A stretch of 64,000 nt of DNA from Bacteroidales bacterium UBA1176 (GCA_002311645.1 DBYW01000003.1:168320-232319), one strand, 5' to 3'. Positions 55,955 through 63,531 are shown, numbered from the stretch's first letter. Notes: generated from the letters alone by a model not told the origin. Translations and numbers: made by a program.

Positions 55955-56866
55955 CTACAGCCAACGTTTCTTCATGAAGAAGATGACCAGTCCTATCAGA
56001 ATTACGGCACAAAAACCGACGACAATCAAGAAAGCGTATGGCGACTCGGCAAAGGGCAGATTCACATTCATTCCATAGAGACCACTGATGAAAGTCAACG
56101 GCAGCACAATGGTGGAGATGATGGTGAGCATGCGCATAATCTCGTTGGTCTTGTTGGTCTGCAACGAGTCGAAGGTGCTGGAGAGGCCGTCCACCAACTC
56201 GCCATAGTCGTCAATCATATCCCACATCTTCTGGTAGAAGTCGAGGATATTGCCCCAGTAGTCTTCCATATCGTCGGCGAAGCCCCTGACATCGCCCGAC
56301 TCGAAGAGCTTGAACAAGCGCAACTGCGGCTTGAACATGGTGTTGAGCTGGATGATGTTTTTGCGGAATCGCGAGATTTGCTCGATGATCTTCTCCGACT
56401 TGCTGCTGAAGAGTTCGCGGTTGATGACGTCGAGTTCGGTGCCCATGCGCTCCACAAGGAGGAAGGTCTCCTTCATCATCCTATACAAGATGTGGTAAAG
56501 TATGGCATCACTGGTGCCGCTGATATCGTCCTCGTCCTCCGGTTCAGGATGGATCTTGGTGTAGTTGAAGAGATCCTGCACCACATAGTGGGAGTTGCCG
56601 ACCGTGATCAAATAATCCTGCCCCCAGAAAATCTTGGTCTCCTCGGTCTTGACAAGCTGCGTGCGTTTATCCAACAAGGGGAAATGAAAGACAAGGAAGA
56701 AGTAGTCATCGTAAATGTCGATTTTCGGACGCTGCACAAAACTGGAACAGTCGTCTATATCCAACGGGTGAAAATGGAAGTTATCCCTCAAAAAATCCAG
56801 GTCTTCGACGGTCGGATTTGTAATATGATGCCATTTAAAGGTCCCGAAATCGATGGTGTCAACCAT
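55955..56866 (-). CDS. corA: CorA-family divalent metal (Mg/Co) transporter
   Basis: A 303-residue protein with a cytoplasmic alpha/beta N-terminal domain, a long helix (about 130-240) and two C-terminal TM helices. The signature GMN is at residues 265-267 (ISGLYGMNVNLPF), and the very end is basic (FMKKRWL). It forms a pentameric channel for magnesium in the inner membrane. A perfect Shine-Dalgarno AAGGAGG (plus-strand 56873-56879) stands 6 bp before the ATG, uncommon in this phylum. It shares a divergent promoter region with the metallophosphoesterase gene. Confidence 0.95.
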   Translation of the reverse strand: MVDTIDFGTFKWHHITNPTVEDLDFLRDNFHFHPLDIDDCSSFVQRPKIDIYDDYFFLVFHFPLLDKRTQLVKTEETKIFWGQDYLITVGNSHYVVQDLFNYTKIHPEPEDEDDISGTSDAILYHILYRMMKETFLLVERMGTELDVINRELFSSKSEKIIEQISRFRKNIIQLNTMFKPQLRLFKLFESGDVRGFADDMEDYWGNILDFYQKMWDMIDDYGELVDGLSSTFDSLQTNKTNEIMRMLTIISTIVLPLTFISGLYGMNVNLPFAESPYAFLIVVGFCAVILIGLVIFFMKKRWL

Positions 56867-56939
56867 TTATAACCTCCTTTCTTCTATTGGATTAATACTG
56901 ACAAAGACTACATCTTGGTGTGGATTATTGTAAAGCGGG

Positions 56940-56947
56940 CAAAAATA
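56940..56947 (-). promoter_or_regulatory. -7 box of the corA operon
   Basis: Minus-strand TATTTTTG, a perfect consensus, 73 bp before the corA ATG. It is 21 bp from the opposing -7 box at 56969, so the two polymerases would compete for overlapping DNA. Confidence 0.65.
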
Positions 56948-56968
56948 CAAAAAAAAAAGAAAAAAAAT

Positions 56969-56976
56969 TATTTTTG
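56969..56976 (+). promoter_or_regulatory. -7 box of the metallophosphoesterase gene
   Basis: Perfect TATTTTTG, 19 bp before the ATG at 56996. This makes the ATG at 56996 the only possible start, although the frame stays open further upstream. Confidence 0.75.
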
Positions 56977-56995
56977 CACCAATTTTAGATTTCTT

Positions 56996-58102
56996 ATGAA
57001 AAACCACCTGCTACCCCTGCTCTTGTTGGCCGTCATCATTCTGGCGGTATGGTATTTGTCGCGAAGGAGCGCCTTCATTTTCGGATGCAAACCTACTTGG
57101 TTCTACATCGGCTACGCCCTGCTCTTTGTCGGATGCGCGTTTTTCACCTTCGCGGGCGCCCGCCCGTGGACATGCAGCCCGTTGGGGCACGTCTGTTTCT
57201 GCTTTGCCAGCGAGCTGTTGGGGGTGCTGTTGTACCTGCTGCTCATCATGTTGGCCGTGGACATCATGCAACTGTTCGCCCACTTCCCGGCACGAACCTT
57301 CGGGCTCATCGTGGGGCTGCTGACGGCAGGCGTGTGCGCGGCGGCCACTATCAACGCCTTCGTGCCGCGCCTCACGCCCGTGACGGTGGAGCTGCCCAAC
57401 CTGCGGCAACCCGTACGCGCGGTGCTGCTCACTGACACCCACCTGGGACATTTTCGCGGACGGAGGCATGTGCAACGGCTCGTCAACAAAATCAACCAGG
57501 CGCAACCCGACCTCATCTTCTTCACCGGCGACTGTTTTGAGAGTCCTTACAACCTCAACATCCGCACGGTAGAGCCCTTCCGGCAGCTGAACGCGCCCGT
57601 CTATTTCGTGTCGGGCAACCACGACGGCTATGTGGGCACCGATTCGGTGAAAAGCCTGTTACGGCAGGTGGGTGTGCGCGTGATGGACACGGAAGTGGCA
57701 GAAGCGTGCGGACTGCAGATTGTGGGCTTGGACTATATGCGCGCCGACGAGCAAGATGGCAACTCGATGCACGCGCCCGTAGGCGACGCCACTATCGAAT
57801 CTGTAAGCAAAGAGCTGATACGCAAGGGCGAATTGCCCATTGTGGTGTTGCATCACAACCCCTGTGGGGGCGAGTATTTGGAGAAGGCCGGTGTGGACCT
57901 CTATCTGGCGGGGCACACGCACGGCGGGCAGCTCTACCCACTCATCTGGATCAATGACCGGATTTTCCAGTTCAACCGAGGTTTGTACCGATTGGGCAAT
58001 ATGCAGGCCTACACCTCCTGCGGCAGCGGCACCTTCGGCCCGCCGATGCGCCTCGGCACACGCAGCGAGATAACGGTGATGGAGATGAGGCCTGAAAAAT
58101 AA
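56996..58102 (+). CDS. Membrane-anchored metallophosphoesterase (YkuE/YaeI-like)
   Basis: A 368-residue protein. Residues 1-120 contain about four TM helices (LLPLLLLAVIILAVWYL, WFYIGYALLFVGCAFFTF, LLGVLLYLLLIMLAVDI, LIVGLLTAGVCAAATI). The calcineurin-type catalytic domain follows with all metal-binding motifs: LLTDTHLGH, FFTGDCFES, FVSGNHDGYV, VVLHHNPCGG and LAGHTHGGQL. Homologues act on UDP-linked or lipid phosphate substrates at the membrane. The domain is complete; the substrate is unknown. Confidence 0.92.
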   Translation: MKNHLLPLLLLAVIILAVWYLSRRSAFIFGCKPTWFYIGYALLFVGCAFFTFAGARPWTCSPLGHVCFCFASELLGVLLYLLLIMLAVDIMQLFAHFPARTFGLIVGLLTAGVCAAATINAFVPRLTPVTVELPNLRQPVRAVLLTDTHLGHFRGRRHVQRLVNKINQAQPDLIFFTGDCFESPYNLNIRTVEPFRQLNAPVYFVSGNHDGYVGTDSVKSLLRQVGVRVMDTEVAEACGLQIVGLDYMRADEQDGNSMHAPVGDATIESVSKELIRKGELPIVVLHHNPCGGEYLEKAGVDLYLAGHTHGGQLYPLIWINDRIFQFNRGLYRLGNMQAYTSCGSGTFGPPMRLGTRSEITVMEMRPEK

Positions 58103-58174
58103 GTGCTTTTCACCCTGTTTTACTTCACGGCAAGAATATACGTTGTTATTTTAATTTAGTGTTACATTTTTTTA

Positions 58175-58182
58175 TATTTTTG
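58175..58182 (+). promoter_or_regulatory. -7 box upstream of a candidate ncRNA
   Basis: Perfect TATTTTTG in AT-rich DNA 73 bp after the metallophosphoesterase stop. No plus-strand coding frame follows it. Confidence 0.55.
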
Positions 58183-58187
58183 CAGCG

Positions 58188-58392
58188 TTGTTTTAGCACG
58201 GTTCAACCGTACAGCGTCAGAGCCCTTGGGTAGTAGATAGCACTAAAAGACAAACAGGAAACCTTATGGAGTGTAAGCGTAGCGCGTAGGCGGAAGGCAC
58301 AAAGGTTAATACTTTAGCGGAGTTCGCTCCCGCTTCCATAAAAGTTTTCTGGATTTTACAACGGCGGTTCTTACAGGAATCGCCGTTCTTAT
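58188..58392 (+). ncRNA. Candidate small RNA, antisense to the 3' end of the nuclease-like gene
   Basis: Downstream of the -7 box at 58175 the plus strand has several stable hairpins and no coding frame: ACGGTT/ACCGT around 58198-58212, AACCTT pairing with AAGGTT (58260-58306 region), GCGGAG-TTCG-CTCC with a UUCG tetraloop (58316-58327), and a terminal AACGGCGGTTC/GAATCGCCGTT stem (58360-58387) followed by the T-rich CTTATTTC. The last two overlap the minus-strand gene. No Rfam family is recognised. Both limits are predictions. Confidence 0.35.
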
Positions 58393-58717
58393 TTCCCAGA
58401 ACTGCTTCTTATAGTTATAATTTAAGGTAACTACTGCTACAAATTTTCTCCCCTCGGAATTTGTTGTAACTAAATCCAATGCGTCATTCGGAGCTTGGCG
58501 TATTTCTCCAAAAGTAGTAGCAATTATTTTTACAAAATCCATTGCCGATATACCAAGGGCATCAAGTTCAACTTTATGTTTTTTTGTTGATGTGTTCTAT
58601 ATGCCTGTTATCAATCATAATGTCAGCGCACTTCACACGGGCCTTTCTCGCAATCGGCAAGGTTATTCTGCCCACTTTGATGTATCCTGATGTCGATGCT
58701 TCGGGATTAGTATTCAT
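58306..58717 (-). pseudogene. Frameshifted gene for a PBECR/RelE-like nuclease-type protein
   Basis: From an ATG at 58717 the frame encodes 47 residues (MNTNPEASTSGYIKVGRITL, then PIARKARVKCADIMIDNRHI) and stops just after a run of seven A (plus-strand T at 58579-58585). If one A is removed, the frame continues HKVELDALGISAMDFVKII to KLLWKRERTPLKY at 58306, about 135 residues in total. The joined protein resembles small Bacteroidota proteins that I associate with phage-type barnase/RelE-like nucleases (PBECR), with conserved FVAVVTLNYNYKKQFWEI and LLW near the end; this family call is tentative. The start overlaps the 3' end of the ORF6N gene by 11 bp, suggesting coupling. It could be a decayed gene or a slippage-controlled one. 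Confidence 0.55.
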
Positions 58718-59030
58718 TTGATTTATCTTTACTTTTTGTAGGACTTTTCAAAATCGTGGCCAGCATATAGAGGCCTTTCTCGGTAAAAGCCTTGGACGCT
58801 TGCCTTGTCTTTTGGAATTTTGTGGTCGAAAATTTCGACCGCAATTTATTAAATTCCTGATTGTCAAGCTTGAACACATACCCTTTCGGAAATTTTTTAG
58901 GATTATTGCTAACCGCTTCATTGATGCACTTGGTTTCCACGCCATATAGTTCAGCGACATCGGAGTCTAAAATCACCTGTTGATTTCGGAAGGTGATGAT
59001 TTTGCTTTCTACTACTAAGATGTTGGTCAT
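58707..59030 (-). CDS. ORF6N-domain protein
   Basis: A 107-residue protein with the ORF6N domain of phage-type DNA-binding or anti-repressor proteins: ITFRNQQVILDSDVAELYGVETKCINEAV, then FPKGYVFKLDNQEFNKLRSK (each cited in part), FTEKGLYMLATIL. The domain is nearly full-length, but the C-terminal extension seen in longer members is missing, and the chain ends with a Lys/Ser tail (SPTKSKDKSNEY). Members occur in prophages and mobile DNA. The overlap with the frameshifted nuclease-like gene suggests a functional pair, as in toxin-antitoxin modules. Confidence 0.85.
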   Translation of the reverse strand: MTNILVVESKIITFRNQQVILDSDVAELYGVETKCINEAVSNNPKKFPKGYVFKLDNQEFNKLRSKFSTTKFQKTRQASKAFTEKGLYMLATILKSPTKSKDKSNEY

Positions 59031-59058
59031 AATGATTAATTTTTTTTAAATTGCAGGA

Positions 59059-59066
59059 CAAAGATA
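59059..59066 (-). promoter_or_regulatory. -7 box of the ORF6N gene
   Basis: Minus-strand TATCTTTG, a perfect consensus, 28 bp before the ATG at 59030. CTTG 20 bp further upstream may be the -33 element. Confidence 0.6.
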
Positions 59067-59079
59067 ATGCAACACAAAC

Positions 59080-59421
59080 CGGTTGTCAAGAGCATGGCGA
59101 TATTTTTTCATTGCTAAAAACCAACCACTTATAAAAACAAATTAAATATTAATTATTAATAGTCAACTTTTAAACACGACTTTCGGAGAAAAAGGGATGT
59201 TTCAAGGAAAAATTGATAAGTCCTTTATCTAAGTCTATCATTGAATCTAGTGTTAAAGTGCTTTTTGCAGTATGATTCAATAAAGTAAAGTTATGACTCA
59301 AAAAGCAGCGTGAGCTGGCTGGCCCGCCGAAGTGTCCAAAGACCTCGCTGACAGGATTGGGGAATGATGTTTTCTCCAAAATAAAAATGCATTTCCATCT
59401 TTCTCGTTATTAAAAAAAATG
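59080..59421. other. Gene-free accessory spacer
   Basis: No supported gene. A minus-strand frame at 59170-59379 (69 codons, with VFGHFGGPASS) lacks a promoter and recognisable similarity. The DNA is AT-rich at both ends and GC-richer at 59305-59360. It may contain decayed mobile DNA, but nothing can be named. Confidence 0.4.
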
Positions 59422-59429
59422 TATTTTTG
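59422..59429 (+). promoter_or_regulatory. -7 box of the fic gene
   Basis: Perfect TATTTTTG, 50 bp before the ATG at 59479. The predicted start of transcription falls at the left edge of the palindrome at 59437. Confidence 0.75.
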
Positions 59430-59436
59430 TCGGCGA

Positions 59437-59460
59437 AAAGGTGGCTACATAGCCACCTTT
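59437..59460. promoter_or_regulatory. Perfect 24-bp palindrome at the fic transcription start (operator-like)
   Basis: AAAGGTGGCTA and TAGCCACCTTT flank a two-base centre, beginning 8 bp after the -7 box. There is no T run after it, so it is not a terminator for the plus strand. It could be a repressor operator or a 5' RNA hairpin. Confidence 0.55.
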
Positions 59461-59478
59461 GACAAAACATTTTAAACA

Positions 59479-60555
59479 ATGAGATACTTAACATTAGAAA
59501 AAGCCATCGCCTTATGGCAGAATATCCAACCTCTGTCAGAAGATAATCAATCGTGGCTCAATCGCCGCTTTATGGTTGATTTCAACTACAATTCTAACCA
59601 TATTGAAGGAAACACATTAACATACGGTCAAACCGAAATCCTGCTCTTGCTTGGCAAAGTTGTAGGCGAGCCTAATGTGAAAGATGTCCAAGAAATGACA
59701 GCGAGCAATGTTACTCTCAATATGATGAAAGAAGAGGCTCTTGCAAAGGAGACACCTCTCACACAAAACCTCATACGTACCTTGCACCGCACCTTGCTGC
59801 GTGAGGACTATACCGTTTACCGCAACCTGACCGGAGGCATGACAACAAGTTACACCGTCCACGCCGGACAATACAAGACCCGCCCCAACAGCATCATTAC
59901 ACGCTATGGTGACCGCTTCGAGTATGCCTCGCCCGAAGAGACACCGGCGTTGATGACCGACCTTGTGGACTGGTACAACCAAGCAGAGAGAGAAGGTAAA
60001 CTGTCACCTGTGGAACTGGCCACACTATTCCACTATCGCTATATCCGCATCCACCCCTTCGAGGACGGTAACGGACGTATTGCACGATTACTGGTCAACT
60101 ATATCCTGACCAAACACAACTATCCAATGATTGTAGTGCGCAGCCGACTGAAGAGCAGCTACTTGGAGGCCTTACACCAAGCCGATGAGCTTGTTGGCAC
60201 CTCACCTCACGATGGGGCTCACGCCACATTACAGCAAATCAGACCTTTCTTGCAGTATTTCAAAGGATTAATGGCTGAAGAGATCTATACAACCGTCTGC
60301 TTTTTGACAGAACATAGGGACAATCTTTGGTGGTATGACGGCGAACGCATTGAATTCCGTTCAGCCAATTACAACAAACTTCTGATGTTGATGATGTCAG
60401 AACCTGTGTTAACACTCTCGGAAATGCAAAAACGTATGGGTATCAATATGTCTGCAATCAAAAAACTAGTCGGGCAACTACTTGACAAACATTATATTGA
60501 GCGTGGTTCAACGGAAGGTTCCTGGCGCGTGTTTATCACACCGTCGGTGCGATAA
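59479..60555 (+). CDS. Fic-family protein (AMP-transferase fold, self-inhibited class)
   Basis: A 358-residue protein. The catalytic motif HPFEDGNGRIAR is complete at residues 192-203, with His192 as the expected base. An inhibitory helix motif SNHIEGN is at 39-45 (the S/TxxxE/N-G pattern, Glu43), which places it among class II Fic proteins that block their own ATP site. Residues 290-355 look like a winged-helix domain (LSEMQKRMGINMSAIKKLVGQLLDKHY quoted in part as INMSAIKKLVGQLLD), so it may bind DNA, perhaps its own promoter. Fic enzymes usually AMPylate target proteins. Its 3' end overlaps the convergent miaA by 20 bp. Confidence 0.93.
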   Translation: MRYLTLEKAIALWQNIQPLSEDNQSWLNRRFMVDFNYNSNHIEGNTLTYGQTEILLLLGKVVGEPNVKDVQEMTASNVTLNMMKEEALAKETPLTQNLIRTLHRTLLREDYTVYRNLTGGMTTSYTVHAGQYKTRPNSIITRYGDRFEYASPEETPALMTDLVDWYNQAEREGKLSPVELATLFHYRYIRIHPFEDGNGRIARLLVNYILTKHNYPMIVVRSRLKSSYLEALHQADELVGTSPHDGAHATLQQIRPFLQYFKGLMAEEIYTTVCFLTEHRDNLWWYDGERIEFRSANYNKLLMLMMSEPVLTLSEMQKRMGINMSAIKKLVGQLLDKHYIERGSTEGSWRVFITPSVR

Positions 60556-61306
60556 CCTTGTATATCTCCGCCATCTTCTCCTCCTCCGACAACGCCACAT
60601 CTATCCAGTGGATATCGAAACTCAACCGCTCCATTCGGCGAAACCAGGTCATCTGGCGCTTCGAGAACTGGTGGATGGCCGTGTTGAGGGAAGAGAACAT
60701 CTCCTCATAGTCCATTTTCCCTAACAGATAGAGCGTCACGTACTTGTACTCCAGTCCGTAACGGATGAGGATTTCGGAGGGCACGCCCTCGTCGAGCAGG
60801 GTCTTCACCTCCTCGATCATCCCCTCCTCCAAGCGGGCCTTGAGCCGCTGCGTGATGCGCGTGCGGATGAGGTCGCGGTCGCCGCGCAGCCCGAAGATGA
60901 CCGACGGCACCGGATCCGACAATATCTGGCTCTCTTCCTGCCACTTGAAACGATAACCCTGCAGCACGGCCTCAATGTATAGCCCGCTGCCGCCGCAAAT
61001 CACCACCTGTTTGCCGCGACTTTGAATCTCGCGTATCGCCTTGAAGGCCTCCTGCTGGTAACGATAGACATTGTATTTGACGCCCGGCTCCTCGATGTCA
61101 ATGAGATGGTACGGCACCGGCTGACCATTGTACTGGTACTCGGAAATATCCTTGCCCGTGCCGATGTCCATCCGGCGATATACCTGGCGCGAGTCGGCGC
61201 TGACAATCTCTCCACCAAGTTCGGCGGCCAGGCGCACGGCGATGTGCGTCTTGCCCGTAGCGGTGGGACCGAGAATCGTGATGATAGGCTTCTCTTCGTT
61301 CGTCAT
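60536..61306 (-). CDS. miaA: tRNA dimethylallyltransferase
   Basis: A 256-residue enzyme that adds a dimethylallyl group to A37 of tRNAs reading UNN codons. Key motifs are the P-loop LGPTATGKTHIA (residues 11-22), the catalytic-base region VSADSRQVYRRMDIGTGKD, YHLIDIEEPG, and VNVYRYQQEA/FKAIREI. GGSGLYIEAVLQGY follows. At 256 residues it is shorter than the usual 300; the C-terminal region is compact. It is last in a run of overlapping minus-strand genes. Confidence 0.95.
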   Translation of the reverse strand: MTNEEKPIITILGPTATGKTHIAVRLAAELGGEIVSADSRQVYRRMDIGTGKDISEYQYNGQPVPYHLIDIEEPGVKYNVYRYQQEAFKAIREIQSRGKQVVICGGSGLYIEAVLQGYRFKWQEESQILSDPVPSVIFGLRGDRDLIRTRITQRLKARLEEGMIEEVKTLLDEGVPSEILIRYGLEYKYVTLYLLGKMDYEEMFSSLNTAIHQFSKRQMTWFRRMERLSFDIHWIDVALSEEEKMAEIYKVIAPTV

Positions 61307-61812
61307 TTCGCAGGTTGGAGTTTGGGTTCGTCAAAAATTTCCAAATGGGAGATCTCCTGGCCGTCAATTTGCAGCCGCAGCATCGTGAGGCGGGTATGGA
61401 TGCCATAGCGTCCGGCAGCCCCCGGGTTGATGAAGAGCAGGTTGTTTTTCTTGTCGAACATCACCCTGAGGATATGTGAATGGCCGGCCACGAGAATTGT
61501 CGGTTTGGCCTGGTGAATCAGCTCTAACGCTCGCGGATCGTACTTGCCGGGATAGCCCACAATGTGACGGATGGCCACAGTGTGCTGTTCGCACTGAAAG
61601 ACCTGGTTCTCTGGAATCTCGCGGCGGATGTCCCAGTCGTCACAGTTGCCATACACGGCGCGCACGGTGGGCGCGATGGCGGCCAGTTCATCGAGGATGA
61701 AGTCGTCCACGATGTCGCCCGCGTGCCATATTTCATCGCACTCCTTGAAGAACTCGAAGGCGTCGGGATGCAGATAGCCGTGTGTGTCGGAAAGGATGCC
61801 TATCTTCTTCAT
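61303..61812 (-). CDS. YfcE/MJ0936-like metallophosphodiesterase
   Basis: A 169-residue calcineurin-fold protein with metal ligands in ILSDTHGYL, IWHAGDIVDD, VYGNCDDWD, and AGHSHILRV near the end, plus INPGAAGRYG. Members cleave phosphodiesters in the cytoplasm with Mn or Ni. The length and motifs match the small YfcE type. It overlaps both neighbours by 4 bp (miaA after it, rlmB before it), indicating translational coupling. Confidence 0.92.
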   Translation of the reverse strand: MKKIGILSDTHGYLHPDAFEFFKECDEIWHAGDIVDDFILDELAAIAPTVRAVYGNCDDWDIRREIPENQVFQCEQHTVAIRHIVGYPGKYDPRALELIHQAKPTILVAGHSHILRVMFDKKNNLLFINPGAAGRYGIHTRLTMLRLQIDGQEISHLEIFDEPKLQPAK

Positions 61813-62573
61813 TCTTTCACAGGATTGCGTTGTTTCACCACCTCAAATAGCGTGATGCCCGTGGCCACGGAGACGTTGAGTGAGCGGATGGTGCCCACCA
61901 TCGGGATGGTGATGGTGTCGTTGCAATGGCGCAGGTAGTCCCACGCGATGCCCTCGTATTCGTTGCCCATGATGAGGCAAAGCGGCCCGGTCATGTCTTT
62001 GTTGTAAAGCGCATGGTTGGCCTTCTCGGTCACACCGACCACCTCGATGCCAGAGTCTTTGAGATACTGAATTACCTCCACGAGGTTGGAGTGGCGGCAG
62101 ACGGGAATCTTGTTCAGTGCGCCGGCGGAGCTCTTCACCGCGTCCTCGTTGAGTTGGGCACCACCGTTGAGCGGGAGGATGATGGCATCCACGCCCGCGC
62201 ACTCGGCCGAGCGCGCGATGGCGCCCACGTTGCGCACGTCAGTCACCTTGTCGAGGAGCAGGAGGAAGGGCACTCTACCCTCTTCAAAGATAGTGGGTAC
62301 GATGTCGAAGATGCTGCTGTACTCAATGGCGGAGAGGAACGCCACCACGCCCTGGTGGTTGTTGCGCGTGAGGCGGTTCAGCTTTTCGAGGGGCACATAT
62401 TGGAAGGGAATCTTATGCTGGCGCACCTCAAAGAAAAGCTGCTTGAAGAGTTCACCCTGAAGGCCCTTCTGGAAGAGCACTTTATCGATGGTCTTGCCGC
62501 TCTCTATCGCCTCAAAAATGGGGCGCATGCCATAGATAAGGCTGGCGTTGTCGGGGGTTGGTTTCGGGTACAT
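61809..62573 (-). CDS. rlmB: 23S rRNA (guanosine-2'-O-)-methyltransferase RlmB / TrmH family
   Basis: A 254-residue SPOUT enzyme. The N-terminal substrate-binding domain has LIYGMRPIFEAIESGKTIDK. The C-terminal SpoU domain has three motifs: DKVTDVRNVGAIARSAECAG (motif 1), CLIMGNEYEGI (motif 2) and TIPMVGTIRSLNVSVATGI (motif 3). RlmB methylates G2251 of 23S rRNA; relatives act on tRNA. RlmB is preferred because of the N-terminal domain. Confidence 0.93.
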   Translation of the reverse strand: MYPKPTPDNASLIYGMRPIFEAIESGKTIDKVLFQKGLQGELFKQLFFEVRQHKIPFQYVPLEKLNRLTRNNHQGVVAFLSAIEYSSIFDIVPTIFEEGRVPFLLLLDKVTDVRNVGAIARSAECAGVDAIILPLNGGAQLNEDAVKSSAGALNKIPVCRHSNLVEVIQYLKDSGIEVVGVTEKANHALYNKDMTGPLCLIMGNEYEGIAWDYLRHCNDTITIPMVGTIRSLNVSVATGITLFEVVKQRNPVKE

Positions 62574-62598
62574 TGCGGTGACATTGGAATTGGAGGTG

Positions 62599-62606
62599 CA
62601 AAAATA
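62599..62606 (-). promoter_or_regulatory. -7 box of the rlmB operon
   Basis: Minus-strand TATTTTTG, a perfect consensus, 25 bp before the rlmB ATG. It lies between the rlmB start and the long inverted repeat at 62631. Confidence 0.7.
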
Positions 62607-62630
62607 GCAAAATTGTCGGGATTTTGGTTA

Positions 62631-62686
62631 GCGTCAGCGGGCGGGCCTTAAAAACTCTAAAGACTTTAAGGCCCGCCCGCTGACGC
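62631..62686. terminator. Very long perfect hairpin after the four-helix-bundle gene
   Basis: A 22-bp perfect stem (62631-62652 with 62665-62686) beginning GCGTCAGCGGGCGGGCC, with a 12-nt loop. It starts 2 bp after the stop of the minus-strand gene at 62689. The AT-rich inner end (TTAAA) does not make a long T tail after the stem, so it may block polymerase or act as a repeat insertion rather than a classic terminator. Confidence 0.6.
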
Positions 62687-62688
62687 GA

Positions 62689-63246
62689 CTACCCCTCATT
62701 TTTTCTGCCGCGCATGTTATTACGCAGCCTGACCATTTTTTCACTGAAACCGCCACTATTCAGAAAGTCTTTCTCCAAGCGCTTGAGCTGCCTAAACAGT
62801 AAATAATCGGCTTGTTTGATGAGTACAATGCACATGTTGGCGATGGTTTCTGGCGGGCGCGTTTGAGCAATCTGCATAAAGAAATCCACATCGTTATGAT
62901 TCCTTCCCAAACGTCGCATAGTTTGCAACTCTACAGAATTCTCCTCCCACTGACGATGATTGCGCGTTTTCAGATAATCCTCGTAATCCTCCAGTAATTC
63001 TTGAAGACTGGCTTTGGCCACATTTACGAGCCGTATCTCAGTCTTGGCACTTGTGACGCTTGCCGCGCAACCCTCTATGATGTTTTGCTTGCCCGAACGC
63101 GCTGATTGCAGCATTTGGTCTTTTGTGCGGTCGTTATATCGTATGTAATGCTCTACAAAATAATAGGTTAGACAATAAATCACATCTGTCTTTTGGTAGC
63201 TGATCAACTTCTTGTAGTTGCCTCTTTGTGGTATTAATTCTTCCAT
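62689..63246 (-). CDS. Four-helix-bundle (S23-like) protein
   Basis: A 185-residue helical protein of the four-helix-bundle family related to 23S rRNA intervening-sequence proteins and Avd. The core has ISYQKTDVIYCLTYYFVEHY, DRTKDQMLQSARSGKQNIIEG, the AKTEIRLVNVAKASLQELLEDYEDYL helix (cited in part), and IANMCIVLIKQADYLLFRQL. An N-terminal ELIPQRGNYKKL and a C-terminal basic NNMRGRKNE resemble the version with an extra suffix domain. The molecular role is unknown; members often sit in mobile or repeat-rich DNA, and here both sides carry strong palindromes. Confidence 0.85.
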   Translation of the reverse strand: MEELIPQRGNYKKLISYQKTDVIYCLTYYFVEHYIRYNDRTKDQMLQSARSGKQNIIEGCAASVTSAKTEIRLVNVAKASLQELLEDYEDYLKTRNHRQWEENSVELQTMRRLGRNHNDVDFFMQIAQTRPPETIANMCIVLIKQADYLLFRQLKRLEKDFLNSGGFSEKMVRLRNNMRGRKNEG

Positions 63247-63270
63247 AATCTTACGTTTTCAAATACTCCG

Positions 63271-63278
63271 CAAAGATA
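63271..63278 (-). promoter_or_regulatory. -7 box of the four-helix-bundle gene
   Basis: Minus-strand TATCTTTG, a perfect consensus, 25 bp before the ATG at 63246. Confidence 0.65.
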
Positions 63279-63383
63279 ACATTTTTTTGTAAGATATTGA
63301 TAATCAATTAATTTTAACAATCAATCGTTAAAATTCGGATTTTCATATTCACATCACACCTGTCCACACACACCGACCCTCGC

Positions 63384-63470
63384 ACCCCACAGGCCGCCGG
63401 CCTGCGAATGGATGATTATGACAGCCCGGTTTCCTACACACCCCCGCACGCCGCTGGCGTGCAAATTTGG
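63384..63470. repeat. Two GC-rich hairpins in the spacer before the sigma factor
   Basis: CAGGCC-GCC-GGCCTG (63390-63404) and GCACGCC-GCT-GGCGTGC (63446-63462) are short perfect stems about 42 bp apart, each preceded by an ACAC...CGCAC context. They resemble REP-type palindromes. The rest of the 360-bp spacer holds the two promoters and nothing else recognisable. Confidence 0.6.
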
Positions 63471-63523
63471 CAATAACAAAACGCCTCAGGGTAAACAACA
63501 AGACAGGCCAGCAAAAATTATTG

Positions 63524-63531
63524 TATTTTCG
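63524..63531 (+). promoter_or_regulatory. -7 box of the ECF sigma-factor gene
   Basis: TATTTTCG matches TAnnTTTG at seven of eight positions, 78 bp before the ATG at 63609. The same TATTTTCG variant appears before the surA-like gene. Confidence 0.5.

Noticed and set aside
59170..59379. 69-codon minus-strand frame with VFGHFGGPASS
   Set aside because: It has no promoter, signal or recognisable family and sits in an accessory spacer; too little evidence to call a gene.
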